The notes: generated by a model not told the origin, from the letters alone. Shown: positions 1-11,848, counted from the first letter of the stretch. The stretch: 64,000 nucleotides of DNA from Ancistrus triradiatus (GCA_025084515.1 JAJAGP010000206.1:321766-385765); one strand, 5' to 3'. Numbers and translations are program-made.

Positions 1-308
1 AGCGCATTTTGGCAGCATCAGACAAACAGAGTTTTGCATCTCATGCTGTATTGTGTGTATGGAGAAAACAGCTTGTGTATACCGCCCTTGTTATGGTAAC
101 ATACTAGGAGAGTTTGAGTTAGCTGAAGTTAACATTAACTGTGCTCAAGTTATCAGAAAACACTTTGAATCGTCAAGTAACATTAGTCTCTGGCCACGTC
201 CCAAACTGCATACTGCTGCACTCAATAGTATGTAAATTACAGTACAAACTCTTTAGAAGTGCTTCCAGTAGTGTAGTATGTAGTACTTGTCTCAGTCTTG
301 TAAAGCTC
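1..308. other. Unassigned AT-rich flank
   Basis: No coding or repeat signature recognised. Short open frames here have no family resemblance and overlap one another in different frames. Confidence 0.4.
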
Positions 309-649
309 CCCAGGAAAAAAAATGTACTGTGAGTTTTCATAGTAAAGCTGTGAATTGCTTGACAGTTTTAATGTGAACTTTCACAGTTTGACCATGAAGT
401 TCACAGTTCTACTATGAATTTTTGATGGTAATTCGGCCACTTCATGTTTCTACTGTGACATTTCATAGTACAACTGTTAACTTGGTTGACTATGAACTGA
501 CCATGAATCATTTCTAGTCATGTCAAGTCAGATTTATTTACATAGCGCTTTTTACAATGGAGCATTTCATGGTTGTACTATGAATTTTGGTGGTAATTTG
601 GCCACTTCATGGGACTACTGTCAATTTTCACAGTACATTGTTTTCTGGG
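309..649. mobile_element. MITE with about 30-bp terminal inverted repeats
   Basis: The left end reads CCCAGGAAAAAAAATGTACT and the reverse complement of the right end reads CCCAGAAAACAATGTACTGT; the match continues inward for about 30 bp with a few changes. Inside, one motif (about 75 bp, centred on GGTAATTCGGCCACTTCATG) is repeated directly at about 392-470 and 565-640. No coding sequence is present, so this is a non-autonomous DNA transposon. The superfamily is not clear because no target duplication is obvious. A foreign 45-bp piece sits between the two internal motifs. Confidence 0.65.
519..563 (-). repeat. Fish LINE/SINE tail fragment
   Basis: This carries the ATAGCGCTTTTTACAATGG word in antisense. 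The same tail occurs in the other orientation at 4693-4771 and 52163-52350. It lies inside the MITE that begins at 309, so it was probably inserted later. Confidence 0.5.
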
Positions 650-1231
650 TCCAACTTTCTCAGTGTCAACTTTAACGTAAATTGTTTTGTCATCTCATTT
701 CAGCAGAATGCTACAAATAATAATAATAATTAAAAAAATTAAACCCATAAAATCACAGGACACAATGTTACTGAGTTGTGTTAGTGTAAGTATACTACAG
801 ATTTTATACACAAGGACAAAATAACATCATAATTACTCATTAGGCAAGTCTAATACATTATTTTACAAGACCAAGGCAGGTGATGGAGTGGCAGATAAAG
901 TGAGTGAGGCGAGGTCTTAAATGGATTAGTGATGAATATGTTAAGGTTTGTGACATTTATGAAGCATTTTGCACATACAGAAGGGCTCAGGATTGCCTAC
1001 CTACAAATCAATATGAAAAATAAGAATATATATATAGGCTGCACTGATCATTTCATTTCCAATTTTTTTTCTGGCAGTTCCATGTTTTGCTTGCAAATTG
1101 GCCGTTTAATGAGTATGTACATTGTTGATTTGGATTTCAAACCATTTTCAGTCATGTGTTACCATGCCTTTATTTACACTCAACACTCTGCTGGTGGTGT
1201 AACGTACAGTATAGTAGTATAAGGTTTCAGT
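650..1231. other. AT-rich, no gene; short (AAT)n run
   Basis: A short AAT microsatellite lies near 714-731. Nothing else is recognisable. Confidence 0.4.
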
Positions 1232-1372
1232 TTCCATCCACTTTTCCTGCTGAGGGTCGTGGTGGCAATGGGCCAAGAAGATCAGCCCAGACTTCTCTAT
1301 CCTCAGCTATAGATTCCAGCTCCTTCTGGGGAATGCCCAGAATTTCCCAAGACAGCTGTGAGATATAATATA
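1232..1372 (-). mobile_element. RTE/Rex3-like LINE 3' fragment, antisense
   Basis: The order of words (CCATCC, GAGGGTCGTGGTGGC, then AGCTCCTTCTGGGGAATGCC and CTGTGAGATATA) is that of the antisense 3' end of a very common fish non-LTR retrotransposon, which I take to be RTE/Rex3-like. It is diverged and truncated. A longer relative lies at 4789-5190. Confidence 0.55.
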
Positions 1373-1415
1373 GCGCAAGCTGTAATTTGGGTTGAATTAA
1401 ACACATTCTTCAAAG

Positions 1416-1532
1416 TACAATCAAGCAGTTGAGAGTTAAGGGCCTTGCTCAAGGGCCAAACAGTGGCAGGTGACAGTGCAGGAATTTGAAGCAATAGTCC
1501 AGTAGCTTAACTGGTGTATGACCACTGTAGGC
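1416..1532 (-). mobile_element. Degraded tRNA-derived SINE
   Basis: The antisense core (GTTAAGGGCCTTGCTCAAGG, then AACAGTGGCAG and TAGTCCAGTA) matches the SINE family seen in intact form at 32175 and 40046. This is an old, partial copy. Confidence 0.7.
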
Positions 1533-2619
1533 AACCTACAGTATGCAGAATGATCTTACATAAGAATAGACTAAATGATGGCATAGCTATACATATTTAC
1601 TGGTTTTGACTCACTGCAAACTTTTTATTAGTTTGCAACACTACTGACACAAGGCTAGCCATTGCTAAAGAGTGAATTGTTGCAGAAAGTAAGATTAGTT
1701 AGATATGTCTTTCCCTGTGTGTCTGTAGATGAACAGCACATCTAGTAAGTATGCTGTGGATCTTAAATAATCCCGTATTTGCTAGAACAGTTGTGTGCAT
1801 ATAAACACACACACACATACACAAACACACACACTGATTATTGGTATACAGTTCAATGATGTCAAGTTACATTAAAATATATTCACCCACCGATGACTGC
1901 TTTTTAGACCCTCAAACCCTTTATATTGTGGGACTGAAGTCAGTAGAAACAAGTAAAAATGTTATATTTACCTCTTGGTTGTAAAGTAGTTGTCATTCAA
2001 ACCACAGCTTCCAGCAACAAATATTTGATCACTTGCAGTGTTCTCCTCGAGCTTGTAGAAATTTATCACATTTAAGTTTGTTCCCCTGCAGAAAACTTTT
2101 TTCATTAGAAAATGACAAACAGGCGCACAGGTGTTCATAAGACTGCAAAGCAGATGAAAACACAATTGCAAAGTAATAATATTCTGGCTGTAGAATGACA
2201 TCATCGTTAGCATGTCTGCACAGAGCATGTAGTGTAAGCCTCCCCCTGAGGAGCGTAAAGACCAAGGAGAGTCTGGAAAGGTGGAACACACACAAGCTTT
2301 ATCTTCCAACGTTGGTCCCTATGGTATGGATGCTTACCTTGTCTTAACAGTACCAGAAAACCTCCCACTATGGACATCACACTGAAGCACCTGTGACTTG
2401 CATCTACTCATCAAATGGTCTGACGATTTGTTGAAGTGTTCTGCCTCTTGTCTCAACGCTCTCTGAGATGGGGGGATTGGTCTGTGTGATGTGCGAGCAC
2501 AGCAGGGGTGCCCCCACATTACACTGGAGAGGCTAGCGGAAAGTTGCCAGAGAAAGTACCTAGCATTGGATATGTTGCTGGAAGCTATCAAGTGAGCTGA
2601 TTCACAAGCAAGTAGTAAA
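1533..2619. other. No gene seen; short (CA)n
   Basis: A CA/ACAC microsatellite lies near 1803-1835. Overlapping minus-strand open frames at about 1970-2310 have no recognisable domain and lack the composition of coding DNA. Confidence 0.4.
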
Positions 2620-2828
2620 TACAGTGGCGCAAAAAAGTATTTAGTCAGCCACTGATTGTGCAAGTTCTCCTACTTAGAAAGATGAGAGAGGTCTGTAATT
2701 TTCATCATAGGTACACTTCAACTATGAGAGACAAAATGAGAAAAAAAATCCACGAAAATCACATTGTAGGATTTTTAAAGAATTTAATTGTAAATTATGG
2801 TGGAAAATAAGTATTTGGTCAATAACAA
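2620..2828 (+). mobile_element. Tc1-like transposon, terminal 200 bp only
   Basis: It begins TACAGTGGCGCAAAAAAGTA followed by TTTAGTCAGCCAC, the terminal inverted repeat of a widespread fish Tc1 family. It continues through AAGTATTTGGTCAATAAC and then stops. No transposase remains. It abuts a 3' end from a different Tc1 family. Confidence 0.75.
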
Positions 2829-2831
2829 TAG

Positions 2832-3261
2832 TTAAAGTTAGGAAATGTTTAGTTGCAGTTCCCAGAAGTTGAATCACTTAGATGAGTGACAAAGGTTTCT
2901 CCCACAAAACCCTATGTCCAGATGAACAGATTCAGCTTCTGGGATTTTCTTACCTGGATTATTGAGCATGCATCAAGACATTTAGTTGCAGTTATTGCTG
3001 CACAGGGGGGTCACACCAGATACTGAAAGCAAAGGTTCACATACTTTTGCCACTCACTAATATGTAATATTGGATCATTTTCCTCAAGACATAAATGACC
3101 AAGTATTATAATTTTGTCTCATTTGTTTAACTGCGTTCTCTTTCTATAATTTAAAGGACTAGGACTTTTTAGGACTAGGAAATCTGATGATGTTTTAGGT
3201 CATATTTATATAGAAATATAGAAAATTCTAAAGGGTTCATAAACTTTCAAGCACCAATGTA
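2832..3261 (+). mobile_element. Tc1-like transposon, 3' end, interrupted
   Basis: The terminal segment ends AACTTTCAAGCACCAATGTA and matches the 3' end of the full-length element at 56059-57424, including CAGATACTGAAAGCAAAGG and GTTCACATACTTTTG. Only the last codons and 3' terminal region survive. A 120-bp insertion at 2861-2980 splits it. Confidence 0.75.
2861..2980 (+). repeat. 120-bp insertion with 13-bp target duplication
   Basis: The insert is flanked on both sides by TTTAGTTGCAGTT (2848-2860 and 2981-2993). The intact relative of the host element at 57164-57184 has this site once. The insert contains GATGAGTGACAAAGGTTTCT and TGAGCATGCATCAAGACA, a motif set I remember from fish repeat tails that could be a 5'-truncated retroelement end. 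The class is unassigned. Confidence 0.65.
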
Positions 3262-4692
3262 TATCATCCTTACATTCACAAATATAAAGTTTCATTCAAT
3301 CAAACAACTCTTTCTTGGTGCATTATATTTTTTAATTGAGTGTAATTTCTAATTACTTTCAGTCCCACAAATTGAGGAATTCGTTTAGAAAATTAAAACA
3401 TATAACTTGATCAGAGTTGCCAGACTACTAGGTATAAACAGTATTATAACTTTTATAAGGTTCACTTGTTAAGGAAGATGCTTTTTTACTTCATTATTAT
3501 TGCCTCAGATCAAACTGGGACTAATGGTGCAAAAGAACAGACCCCAGTATACAGGCTACATCGTATATGACCAGCTGATTACTCAGAGATCTTCAGCGGC
3601 TACATACAACAACTGGGTGGACTTAACCATTTGTCTTCTTTGAGGTAAATGGATATCTTTTACAACGGCTGTAACTGTCAGCTGTGTCCTGTCATAGAAA
3701 AATAAATGATTGGCAATGGCTTTTACTTTGGCCGGCAGCAAAGCCTTTGCTGTAATAAATCTAAGGGCATAGAATGGATGAACAATGAACTGTAATAATG
3801 TTAAATAATTTTAAAAACTTCTCATAAAAAACTGATGTCAAAGAGAAGTCATGGCTAAATCTAAATTACATGTGGATCAGTAACAGTAGTAAACAAAGGA
3901 AAACATGATCCAGACATGTTTGTTTATTGGATTATTGGGATAAGGCTTAAGTTCTGTATTGAGAATAATCCATTTCTGAAAAAAAAAATGTTTACTTTTC
4001 TGTTGTTCTCCAATAATGAATGAACTTATGGGACATTTGCATTATCTGTTTAGAGTTTCAAACGGTTGTCACATTTTTGCCCGTATCTTTGGTGCCCAAT
4101 CTGTGGCTTGGGAAGGGTAAGGGCCTTTGTTTTGGTTCTTGATGCCCACATCTAAATTAACCATCTTGTGACTGGGAAAATCCAAGACAACTTCTGCACT
4201 TTTACAACGGCTTATTCTCATTCGTGTCCTGACGTTTCCTATTTTTTGTTTAAGGAACAGTTTGGTCATAAATTGCTTAAATTAGCCTTTAAGAGTACAT
4301 AGGGCCTGAGACTGCTCTTTGTTTGATGTCGTCTCCAAACTTCTGAAAAATTAGGCATGCTTTAACAGACAAAATGAAGGTCTCGTTATTTGTGCTGGCT
4401 TGTGTCATAAAAAGTGGTACATGTTTGATCTTACATCAAATTATATGCATATTCATTTGCCTAAACACTTTATGACTTTGTATAATGGTACTATTTTGGT
4501 GCAATACAAACTTGGAAGATTCTGTCATGGTTATATCTTGTTTTTCTGATTTCAGAAATAACACCACTTGTCTCGTCTTCACAAACCAGCACAAGGAAAC
4601 AAGATTATTGTCTTTCCAAGTTAAACTCATTGTAAGTTGCAGAAATGGTACCAGAACAAATTTGGGATTGGCCCTATATATTAGAAGATAAT
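3262..4692. other. No gene or repeat recognised
   Basis: AT-rich sequence with scattered short open frames on both strands, none with a recognisable domain. Confidence 0.4.
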
Positions 4693-4771
4693 CTAAAATT
4701 GTAAAGGTGCTTTGAAACAATGCTCCATTGTAAAAAGTGCTATATAAATAAATCTGACTGGACTGGACTTG
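4693..4771 (+). repeat. Fish LINE/SINE tail fragment
   Basis: It reads ATTGTAAAAAGTGCTATATA followed by AATAAATCTGACTGGAC repeats. This is the sense version of the tail at 519-563 and is closely related to 52163-52350. It ends in a short pentamer run (TGGAC), as non-LTR tails often do. Confidence 0.55.
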
Positions 4772-4788
4772 ACAAACTCACTCTCAGT

Positions 4789-5190
4789 TACCATCCGTTT
4801 TTCTGGTGAGGGTCATGGAGGCAACAGGCTGAGGAGATTCCAACACCTCTTATGGGATCCCCAAGCCAACTGTAAGATATAATCCCTCCAGTAGGTCTTG
4901 GGTCTGCTCTGGGGTCTACCTCCAGGGGAACATGGCTGAAACACCTGTAGTGGGACCCAAGCAGAAAGCATCCATGTGAGGTGCCCAAACCAAGTCGCTC
5001 CTCTCAGTCTGAAGGAGCAGTGACTTTACTCCAAGGCTCCCCTGAACTGACAATGTGAGCCCTGCATATGAACCTCATTTGTGCTGCTTGTAAAAGTGAC
5101 CTTATTATTTCAGTCACTACACAAAGATCGTGACCATAGGTAAGGTTCGACCAGAGAGAGCTTTGTCTGAGGACTGAACTCCTCCTTCAC
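4789..5190 (-). mobile_element. RTE/Rex3-like LINE 3' end, antisense
   Basis: About 400 bp in antisense. The words GGGTCATGGAGGCAACAGG, GTAAGATATAATCCCTCCAG and CCATAGGTAAGGTTCGACCA are the hallmarks of the same LINE 3' coding end seen at 1232. It has many substitutions, no open frame and no other LINE part nearby, as expected for a 5'-truncated insertion. Confidence 0.6.
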
Positions 5191-6800
5191 AATTTATATT
5201 CCTATTTTGATCATATGGTGTCCGATTTTATTTGGGTAGAAGAGGTAAATGGCAACTTTCAAGGAAAATTTAATTCAGCAATGTCATTTTCTGGCAAAGA
5301 AGCGGAAGACTGATGAGTTTGGTGTTTATTTGGTGTTTTGGCTGCCCTGGCATCCTGTATACATAACAAATGCGTGATCCTACTTTGTTGAATGGTTGTA
5401 CTTGTAGGATTTGTGGATTAGCTATGAGAAATAGGAAAACATTGTTGTGTTGTTTCGTACATTCCTCTTTTGTCATTTGTAGTTGCATATGTGTGCTGTC
5501 GATCTGCATTATGAAATCCATACAATAATTTAAAGTTAAGCCTAAGTTTATGTGGTAAATTTACTGTAAATTAACAATATGTGTGTGAGTTCCTGGGGGT
5601 GGCAGCTGCCCAGCTTTGGAAAACAAGGGCTGAGCTGTATTTACTGTGGACAACTAGAGCTGGATCCACAACATAACTGACTCCAATGCCGAGGCCTTGT
5701 GGGCTGATCAATGAGATAATGTGACTGAGGAAATGGAGCTTTCCACTGATTGATACCTACAGGCATTGTGGTCTTCTCTACGCTGACAGCTGTGCCAAAG
5801 GATCTGCAACTCACTTATGTACCCATTCACAGCCCGGTAGCAGGTGATATGTATACCCCGGCTATAAGTAACAGACAATGTTGGGTGGGGGGTTGGGGTG
5901 ACTACTGTTGGCAAGAGGCTTGAATTCTTGACTGTTGCTGGTTCTTATGGCGTATTCACGCTATGCCTGTTTGCTTGGTGCCATGCCAGAACTTGATTGG
6001 CCTCCATTTCCACTTCCCCGCTGGCCTGCGCTCACACTGCGCTTAAACGTTCCAGGCCTGAGCACGTTACATCATCACGATGGGAAGTTTGAAGGTGGAG
6101 AAAGGCATACCTACACAGCACAATGGACTTTATGGTTGTACTTACTTTGTGGCTTTTTGGAGTCATTTTGGATGCCCTGATGCACTGTTACATTTTCAGT
6201 CACTGTTAGTGATCACACTACATGCGTACCGTGTCTGAGTCCAAGCTCACCTCTTTATTATTTGTATTATTATAGTTTAGTTCAAAGCTAAAGGACTTCT
6301 CAGGGTCTGGATGTGTCCAGGTTATATTGACAAAATGACATATTAGACAATGAAAAGCTTAAGACCTGGAACTTAAGCACAGACAAATTACAGACAGAAA
6401 ATCAATACATTAAAAAATAAGATAAAGCCCAAACAGAAATTTAATCTTATTCAATTGTGTGGGATACTGAAAGAGCACAATGCCCAGTTCACACCTTATT
6501 CATACATCTACTCCACCCCATAAGCAATCTAAATGGAAAAAGTCTAAAGTGCAAGAGGATAACAACACATCCTCTGTTGTGAAAGTCCAGAGTGCAAGCC
6601 AATAACAACACAGCAGGCATTCCAACATTTAATAATGATAGTACACTACATAGTACCTTGCAACCCAAGGAAAGTCACTTTTGTTTGATTTTTTGGATAG
6701 TCAATTCTTGTATTGACCAGAATATAGGCCAGTGAGGGTGCAGCAATAAAGTTACTATGATCTGCTAATTGACTAAATGTAAATGTACTGATTTATTGAC
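5191..6800. other. No gene seen; small tandem pair
   Basis: A 31-bp motif (core GTGCAAG with AATAACAACACA or GATAACAACACA) occurs twice, about 43 bp apart, at 6540-6570 and 6582-6612. The rest shows no coding or repeat signature I can name. Confidence 0.4.
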
Positions 6801-7366
6801 CACTGACGTCGTGGTGGTGTGTTAGTGTGTGTATTTCTGGTATGACAGGATCAGACAGTGCTGCTGGAGTTTTTAAACACTGTGTTCACTCATTGTGCAC
6901 TCTTAGACACATATACCATATTGCTCCACCTTGTAGATGTAAAGTCCCAGACAGTAGCTCCTCTGCTGTTGCACAGTTTGTGCATCCTCTTATCCTTCAT
7001 CGGTGCTTATAGGTTACTGTGTCCAGGATGCTGGTGGCTGGACATTTTTGGTTGGTGAGCTATTTTCAGTCCAGCAGTAACACTGATGTGTTTAAAAACT
7101 CCAGCAGCACTGTTTGGCCTGATCCACTCATACAAGCACAACACACACTAACACACCACCACCACTTCAGAGTCAATGCAGTGCTGATAATGTACTTGAT
7201 CAGTGGTGGTATTGTTGGGGTCCTGGCCATTAGACCAACAGAGTAAAGGGACTAACAACATATGTAAAAAACAGATGGACTACAGTCAGTAATTGTAGAA
7301 CTACAAAGTGCATCTATTTGGTATGATAAAATAATTCAATAAAAAGTGATCAGTGAGTGTATATTC
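6801..7366. mobile_element. Tc1/mariner-derived MITE with long inverted arms
   Basis: About 80 bp at 6811-6890 (GTGGTGGTGTGTTAGTGTGT ... GCTGGAGTTTTTAAACACTG) is the reverse complement of 7078-7168. The centre includes TTGTAGATGTAAAGTC. This is the common fish MITE whose autonomous relative carries a DDE transposase; remnants of that relative lie at 22735 and 54960. The left outer arm is missing. The right side continues with ACAGATGGACTACAGTCAGT and decays near 7366. A second copy, split by an insertion, lies at 45485-46645. Confidence 0.75.
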
Positions 7367-7935
7367 TTCTAACAACACAACAATCAGGTCCATAATTGGA
7401 CATACCAGTGCACTACATACCTTTCAACACAAGAACAGAAACTTTATTTTCTTTAATGTTGTACACTATGACAGCCTTAATCTATTACTTGCATTTATTG
7501 GCCTAAATGAAGACTCAGTCATTACAAGCAATAACAAGATGTGTAAAGTTAGTAATGTCAAACAGATTTATGAACTAAATCATTTTAATGACCTTGATAC
7601 ATTTTTTAGCCAACTTTTGAACACTGGTGTATGGCAGGAATAACCTGAGCTGTTACATTTAGGCAAAAATAAATTTGTGACACGTGAGTCACTGATATAA
7701 CACTCATCACTGCATGCTGTGTAGCAAAAAAGCAGGACCTGATCAGTCATACTTATATAAAACTTTGTTTTTTAATATAAGACATTCCAATCTGGGTTTA
7801 GTTATTGTTCAACTTGGAATATTTTACACAATTCTTATCTGTGATTTTTTTCTATAGATGGTATTTGTAGTTTATTGTTTTACAGTCAGGTTTTATTGCT
7901 TTTAGTTTTAAAGGCTCTAACAGTGGTAGCTTGAG
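7367..7935. other. No gene recognised
   Basis: A 96-codon open frame at 7353-7643 (+) has no recognisable domain and no splice context. It is probably chance. Confidence 0.35.
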
Positions 7936-8020
7936 ACCAACAGTGGCAGCTTGGTGTTGGTGGGACTTGAATCCTGAACCAAATGGTCAGCAGTGAAATA
8001 CCTTACACTAAGCCAAACAC
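7936..8020 (-). mobile_element. Partial tRNA-derived SINE
   Basis: Antisense piece with AACAGTGGCAGCTTGG, GGGACTTGAATCC and GAAATACCTTACACTA. It covers the tRNA B-box part and the central domain only. Confidence 0.75.
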
Positions 8021-8552
8021 AGTGCATTTATTGCTTCATTTTATTACTCTATATCTCAACAGTGTATATAAACACATTATCAGTGTTATTTGTTGATGTC
8101 TATATGTTCTGTCATTCTGACTGAGATAAATCTGGAAGACTGGAAAAATTAGTCCCAATGCAATGAGAAGATGAGCAGAACTTGTCAAGAACCCTTCAGG
8201 TCTGTTCATGATTGGCAAGGTACTTCAGCATTATTCTCTGTGATACAGATGCCATCCACTATAGAAACACGAGAGGTATTTGTCTAGGAAGGTCTTCGGT
8301 TCTATTTTACTCAAGGACTGCTTCAGTAAATTAAACATGCTGGTTTGTTAATACTAATAAAGGCAGGTTACACACCAAATGACGGGTATCTCACCTCCAA
8401 CTGTGAAAAGATGTATCTGCACTGTATAGCTGATGCTCACTTTTCTCTTCAGGTGCTCACTTTTTGCACATGAACAAGTTTGGTCTTTTTAACTGCTAGA
8501 GCATCTTTTTTTAAAGTTTCATAGTGCGAGTGAGTGAATATATGTGTGCGCA
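8021..8552. other. No gene or repeat recognised
   Basis: Nothing supported on either strand. Confidence 0.4.
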
Positions 8553-8670
8553 TTTGCTCTGCTATCCTGATACACTGTTTAGGGTTGGTTCCTGATTTGC
8601 CTCCTGCCGGCTAGACCATGGCCGCCTGAATTGGATGTGTGGGAATAGTAAGTGAGTAAGTGAGTAGTCC
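8553..8670 (+). mobile_element. LINE 3' tail, sense
   Basis: CTGATTTGCCTCCTGCCGG, GACCATGGCCGCCTGAATTG and GTGGGAATAGTAAGTGAGTA resemble the 3' terminus of L2/CR1-type fish LINEs, ending in a short (AGTG)n tail. The antisense counterpart of this terminus occurs at 26943 and, longer, at 45165-45470. Confidence 0.5.
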
Positions 8671-8695
8671 CTACATGCTAGTTACTGTTTGGAAG

Positions 8696-9210
8696 TACAC
8701 TAAGCACTTTATTAGGAACACCTAGTCATTCATGCAATATCTAATCAGCTAATCGTGTAGCAGCAGTGCAATGCCTAAAGACATGCAGATACGGGCCAGC
8801 AGCCTCAGATCATTTTCACATCAACCATCAGAACTGAGGAAAATGTGATCTCAGTGACCGAGGCATGATTGCTGATATCAAAAGGATTGGTTTGAGCATT
8901 TATAACTGCTATAACTGCTGATCTCCTGGGATTTTCTCACACAACAGTCTATAGAGGTTACTCAGAAAGGAGCAATAAAGAAAAAAAGCATCCAATGAGT
9001 GGTCTTTCTGCAGATGGAAAAACTTTGTTGAAAGAGGTCAGTGGATAATTCCTAGACTGGTGTGTATGACAGAACGGCTATGGTAATTTTGGTGCGCATA
9101 AAAGCAGCTCAGCAATCACAGACCTCAAACCTTGAGGCAGATGGGCTACAACAGGAAGGCCCTACCCTTTGTGCGCATAGTGTTCCTAAAAGAAGTGCTC
9201 AGAAAGTGTA
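8696..9210 (+). mobile_element. Tc1/mariner deletion derivative with both ends
   Basis: The left end TACACTAAGCACTTTATTAG and the right end (reverse complement TACACTTTCTGAGCACTTCT) are terminal inverted repeats, both starting at TA. Internal words such as CATGCAGATACGGG, CTGATCTCCTGGGATTTTCT and TTGAGGCAGATGGGCTACAA match the 5' half of a well-known fish element. The whole catalytic half of the transposase gene is missing, so this 515-bp copy is non-autonomous. Confidence 0.8.
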
Positions 9211-10264
9211 TACCCCACAAACCTATTGTAATGTAAGCATGGCTTACTAATTATAATGTTGATTTAAAAAAAAAACTATCCAGTCTTTGTGGATGGCTGA
9301 GTCATAAGGCGGAGAATAAATGACGCACTGGTGTGGTATGTGCTGCTTGAGTTCCATTAGATCTACTACTTTTAGACTGCATTTGCTCAGTAACTGGATG
9401 TGCAGTTTGCATCGATCACTATTGGCTGGATTTTCCAGGAATGAAAGCATTTTGTCATCAGATTCAGACAGTTATGTTCCCATGCACTTGCCAGGCACAG
9501 GTGAAAAGTGGCCCTGGCAGGAAACTCTATTAATTTATCAGACACATTGGTGAATAACTTGGGCGCGCCTTATCAGCTATCTGTATTAGGTTGTATAGTC
9601 TTTACTTGTTGAATGTCTCCTCTCGAATGTGCATTTTCATCACTCAGCTTGAGAGGAGATCCGGCTGGTACAACGAGGCAGAGTCACACTGATGGAACAG
9701 ACAGCACCCAGAAGTGAGAGAAACCGTCAGGAGAAAAGGCAATCCAAAATGCCTGACACTTCAGTTAAAATTGGCTCGAGTTTGACCATCACATTTACAG
9801 TATCTGTAGACAGTGAATCATAAAAAGATTCTGAACATTGACCAGACATTACCATAGTAGTGTTTTATTTTAAACAGTAATATTAATTGAAACACAATAT
9901 GAAAACATTTAGTACAGCACTTTTGTATTTTTTATCAAATTTGAAACACAGCATGTATTACAATGGTTTTCTCTTACTAGTTTTCTGTCATTCAGACATG
10001 AATTAGATGTATATAAGACAGATTTTTATTTCCTATTCCAGTTCTTAAGACCTCGGTCATTAAAGTGAACGGATGTTGATCGAATGGTTGTTAAACTACC
10101 TATATATACAACTGTATTTATATATATGCTGGGTTTGAGTCCCATCAGTACCCTCTGGCCAGGTCAGGAATTGATTGGCTGTACCTAAGCAATTGGAGGC
10201 AGATTGAAGGATCATCCTCTGGGGCTGCAGCAGCTACGCCTGAAGTTCTGTTCTTATGCCTATG
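9211..10264. other. No gene recognised
   Basis: Both strands hold only short unrelated open frames. Confidence 0.4.
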
Positions 10265-11430
10265 CCCTGCATTTCAATTGTAATCGTGATTTGGTATAAA
10301 AACAGTATCTACAAAAAGGCTGAGTCTTTGAGGAGCAAAGATGATGCAAATATGGGCAGATGATCTCCAGGTTGTCAACAAATGTGTGAGAAAACTATTG
10401 AAATGTTTTAAAACAAGGTTCCGCAAAAAGATCTGAAGGGATTTGCATATTTCTCCCACTACAGTGTAAAATATTAAACGATTTAAGTAATATGGAGGAA
10501 TTTCAGAGTGTAAAGGGCAAGGGCACAAGCCTAAGCTGGACACTCATGGTCTCCAATCCCTCAGATAAATTGTCATCAGAATAACTGTCATTAATCAAAA
10601 TCTGTGATATAACCATCTATGGGCAATGTATTACTTTGGCAAACCTTTGTCAAGCACCACAATAGAGTTACAAATGCCACTTTACTGTGCAAAAAAGAAG
10701 CCTTATATTAACTTTGCCCAAAAGTGGCATCAACGTCATCATCTGGGATGGACCATCACACAGTGGAAACAGTATTGTCTTCAGACAAATCAGTATTCCA
10801 GATCTATTTTCAAAAAGGAAAAAGACCACCCATACCTAGGCTTTGTCATGGTATGGGGTTGTGTCAATGCAATTGGGAATGGTAATTTACACTTTTGTGA
10901 TGGGAGCATTAATGAACAAAAGTACACTGAAATTTTAGAGCAACATAAGCAACCTTCAAGACGACATCTTTTTCAGAGACTTCCATGCATTTTTCAACAA
11001 TGCAAAATCACAAGCACACATTAGAAAGAAGAGGGTACGGGTACTGGAATTGCCTGCCTGCAGTCCTGAGCTGTCCCCAACAGAGAATGTGTGGAGAATT
11101 TTGAAATGGAAAATGTGATAGCGAAAACCAGTACCTTTGCACACCTTAACATGTGTTTGGAGGAAGAATGGGAAAAAATAACACCTGAAACACTAAGTCA
11201 CTTGGTATCGTCGGTGCCAAAACATCTTATAAGTGCTGTGAGAAAGAACTGCACCATTCCAAAGTGGTAAATGTGTTACAGCCCCAACTTTTTTTGGAAT
11301 GTGTTTCAGGCCTGAAATGCAGAAATAGATTATTAACAAGGGAAATGAAGTGAAAATATTAAATATCCTGGGTTCAATACTGTTTGCAATGAAATAAAAG
11401 TTAAAGTAAATGTAAGAAACAACATTTTTA
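10265..11430 (+). mobile_element. Decayed mariner/Tc1-family transposon
   Basis: The words TGTAATCGTGATTTGGTATA, CTGAGTCTTTGAGGAGCAAA and, downstream, CCAACTTTTTTTGGAATGTG identify a fish mariner family whose 500-bp relative lies at 28880-29377. About 1.1 kb survives, with transposase remains in the middle. The terminal repeats are not cleanly preserved. Confidence 0.75.
10626..11119 (+). pseudogene. Mariner/Tc1-family transposase, broken
   Basis: The 132-codon open part contains MVWGCVNAIGNGNLHFCDGS and INEQKYTEILEQH, the typical segment before the second catalytic aspartate of Tc1/mariner transposases. Where the family has QQDNA, this copy reads FQQCK: a small deletion removed the catalytic Asp. 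The last part, after a frameshift, reads VRVLELPACSPELSPTENVW, the region of the third catalytic acid (the Glu in TEN is kept). The N-terminal DNA-binding domain is not readable. The copy is inactive and was probably inserted long before the window reached its present form. Confidence 0.8.
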
Positions 11431-11749
11431 CCAGTGTATCTCAGACTTTACCACTGTCTTTATTCAAAAAACAAACAAACAAGCAAACAAAACAATTAAA
11501 AGCTTTAAGGTTTAGAGGACAAATGTTTAGGGTGAATGACCAAGAAATGAATCATCATCTAGTTTCAATCCTGCAAGGACTTTATATGGTATATGGCCAG
11601 TGGAAGGGCTGATTCACTGCACAGTTCTGGGGAATTTCATGGGAACATGGAGCACTGAGCAAGAAGGAGGCATGGACAAAGAATATTTTCATCATAAGAA
11701 GAAAACCGTGATTAAAATAAAAAGTGGCACACATTTCTGACCATACTGG
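11431..11749. other. No gene; (CAAA)n microsatellite
   Basis: A CAAACAAA run lies near 11467-11492. Nothing else is recognised before the promoter region. Confidence 0.4.
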
Positions 11750-11818
11750 CTGCGTTCCAACTATACCGAGCTTACCTAAACGCTGTTTTGCACATTTTGT
11801 AACAGTTGTGTAACGTAA

Positions 11819-11825
11819 TGACTCA
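11819..11825 (+). promoter_or_regulatory. AP-1 (TRE) site
   Basis: A perfect TGACTCA lies 111 bp upstream of the start codon, in the sequence AACGTAATGACTCATGAAAG. Confidence 0.4.
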
Positions 11826-11848
11826 TGAAAGTGAGTATTCGGCTCCGC

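Noticed and set aside
6801..6890. GACGTC-containing start of the MITE as a CRE
   Set aside because: The word is part of a repeated MITE arm (CACTGACGT.GTGGTGGTG) and is not a full TGACGTCA.
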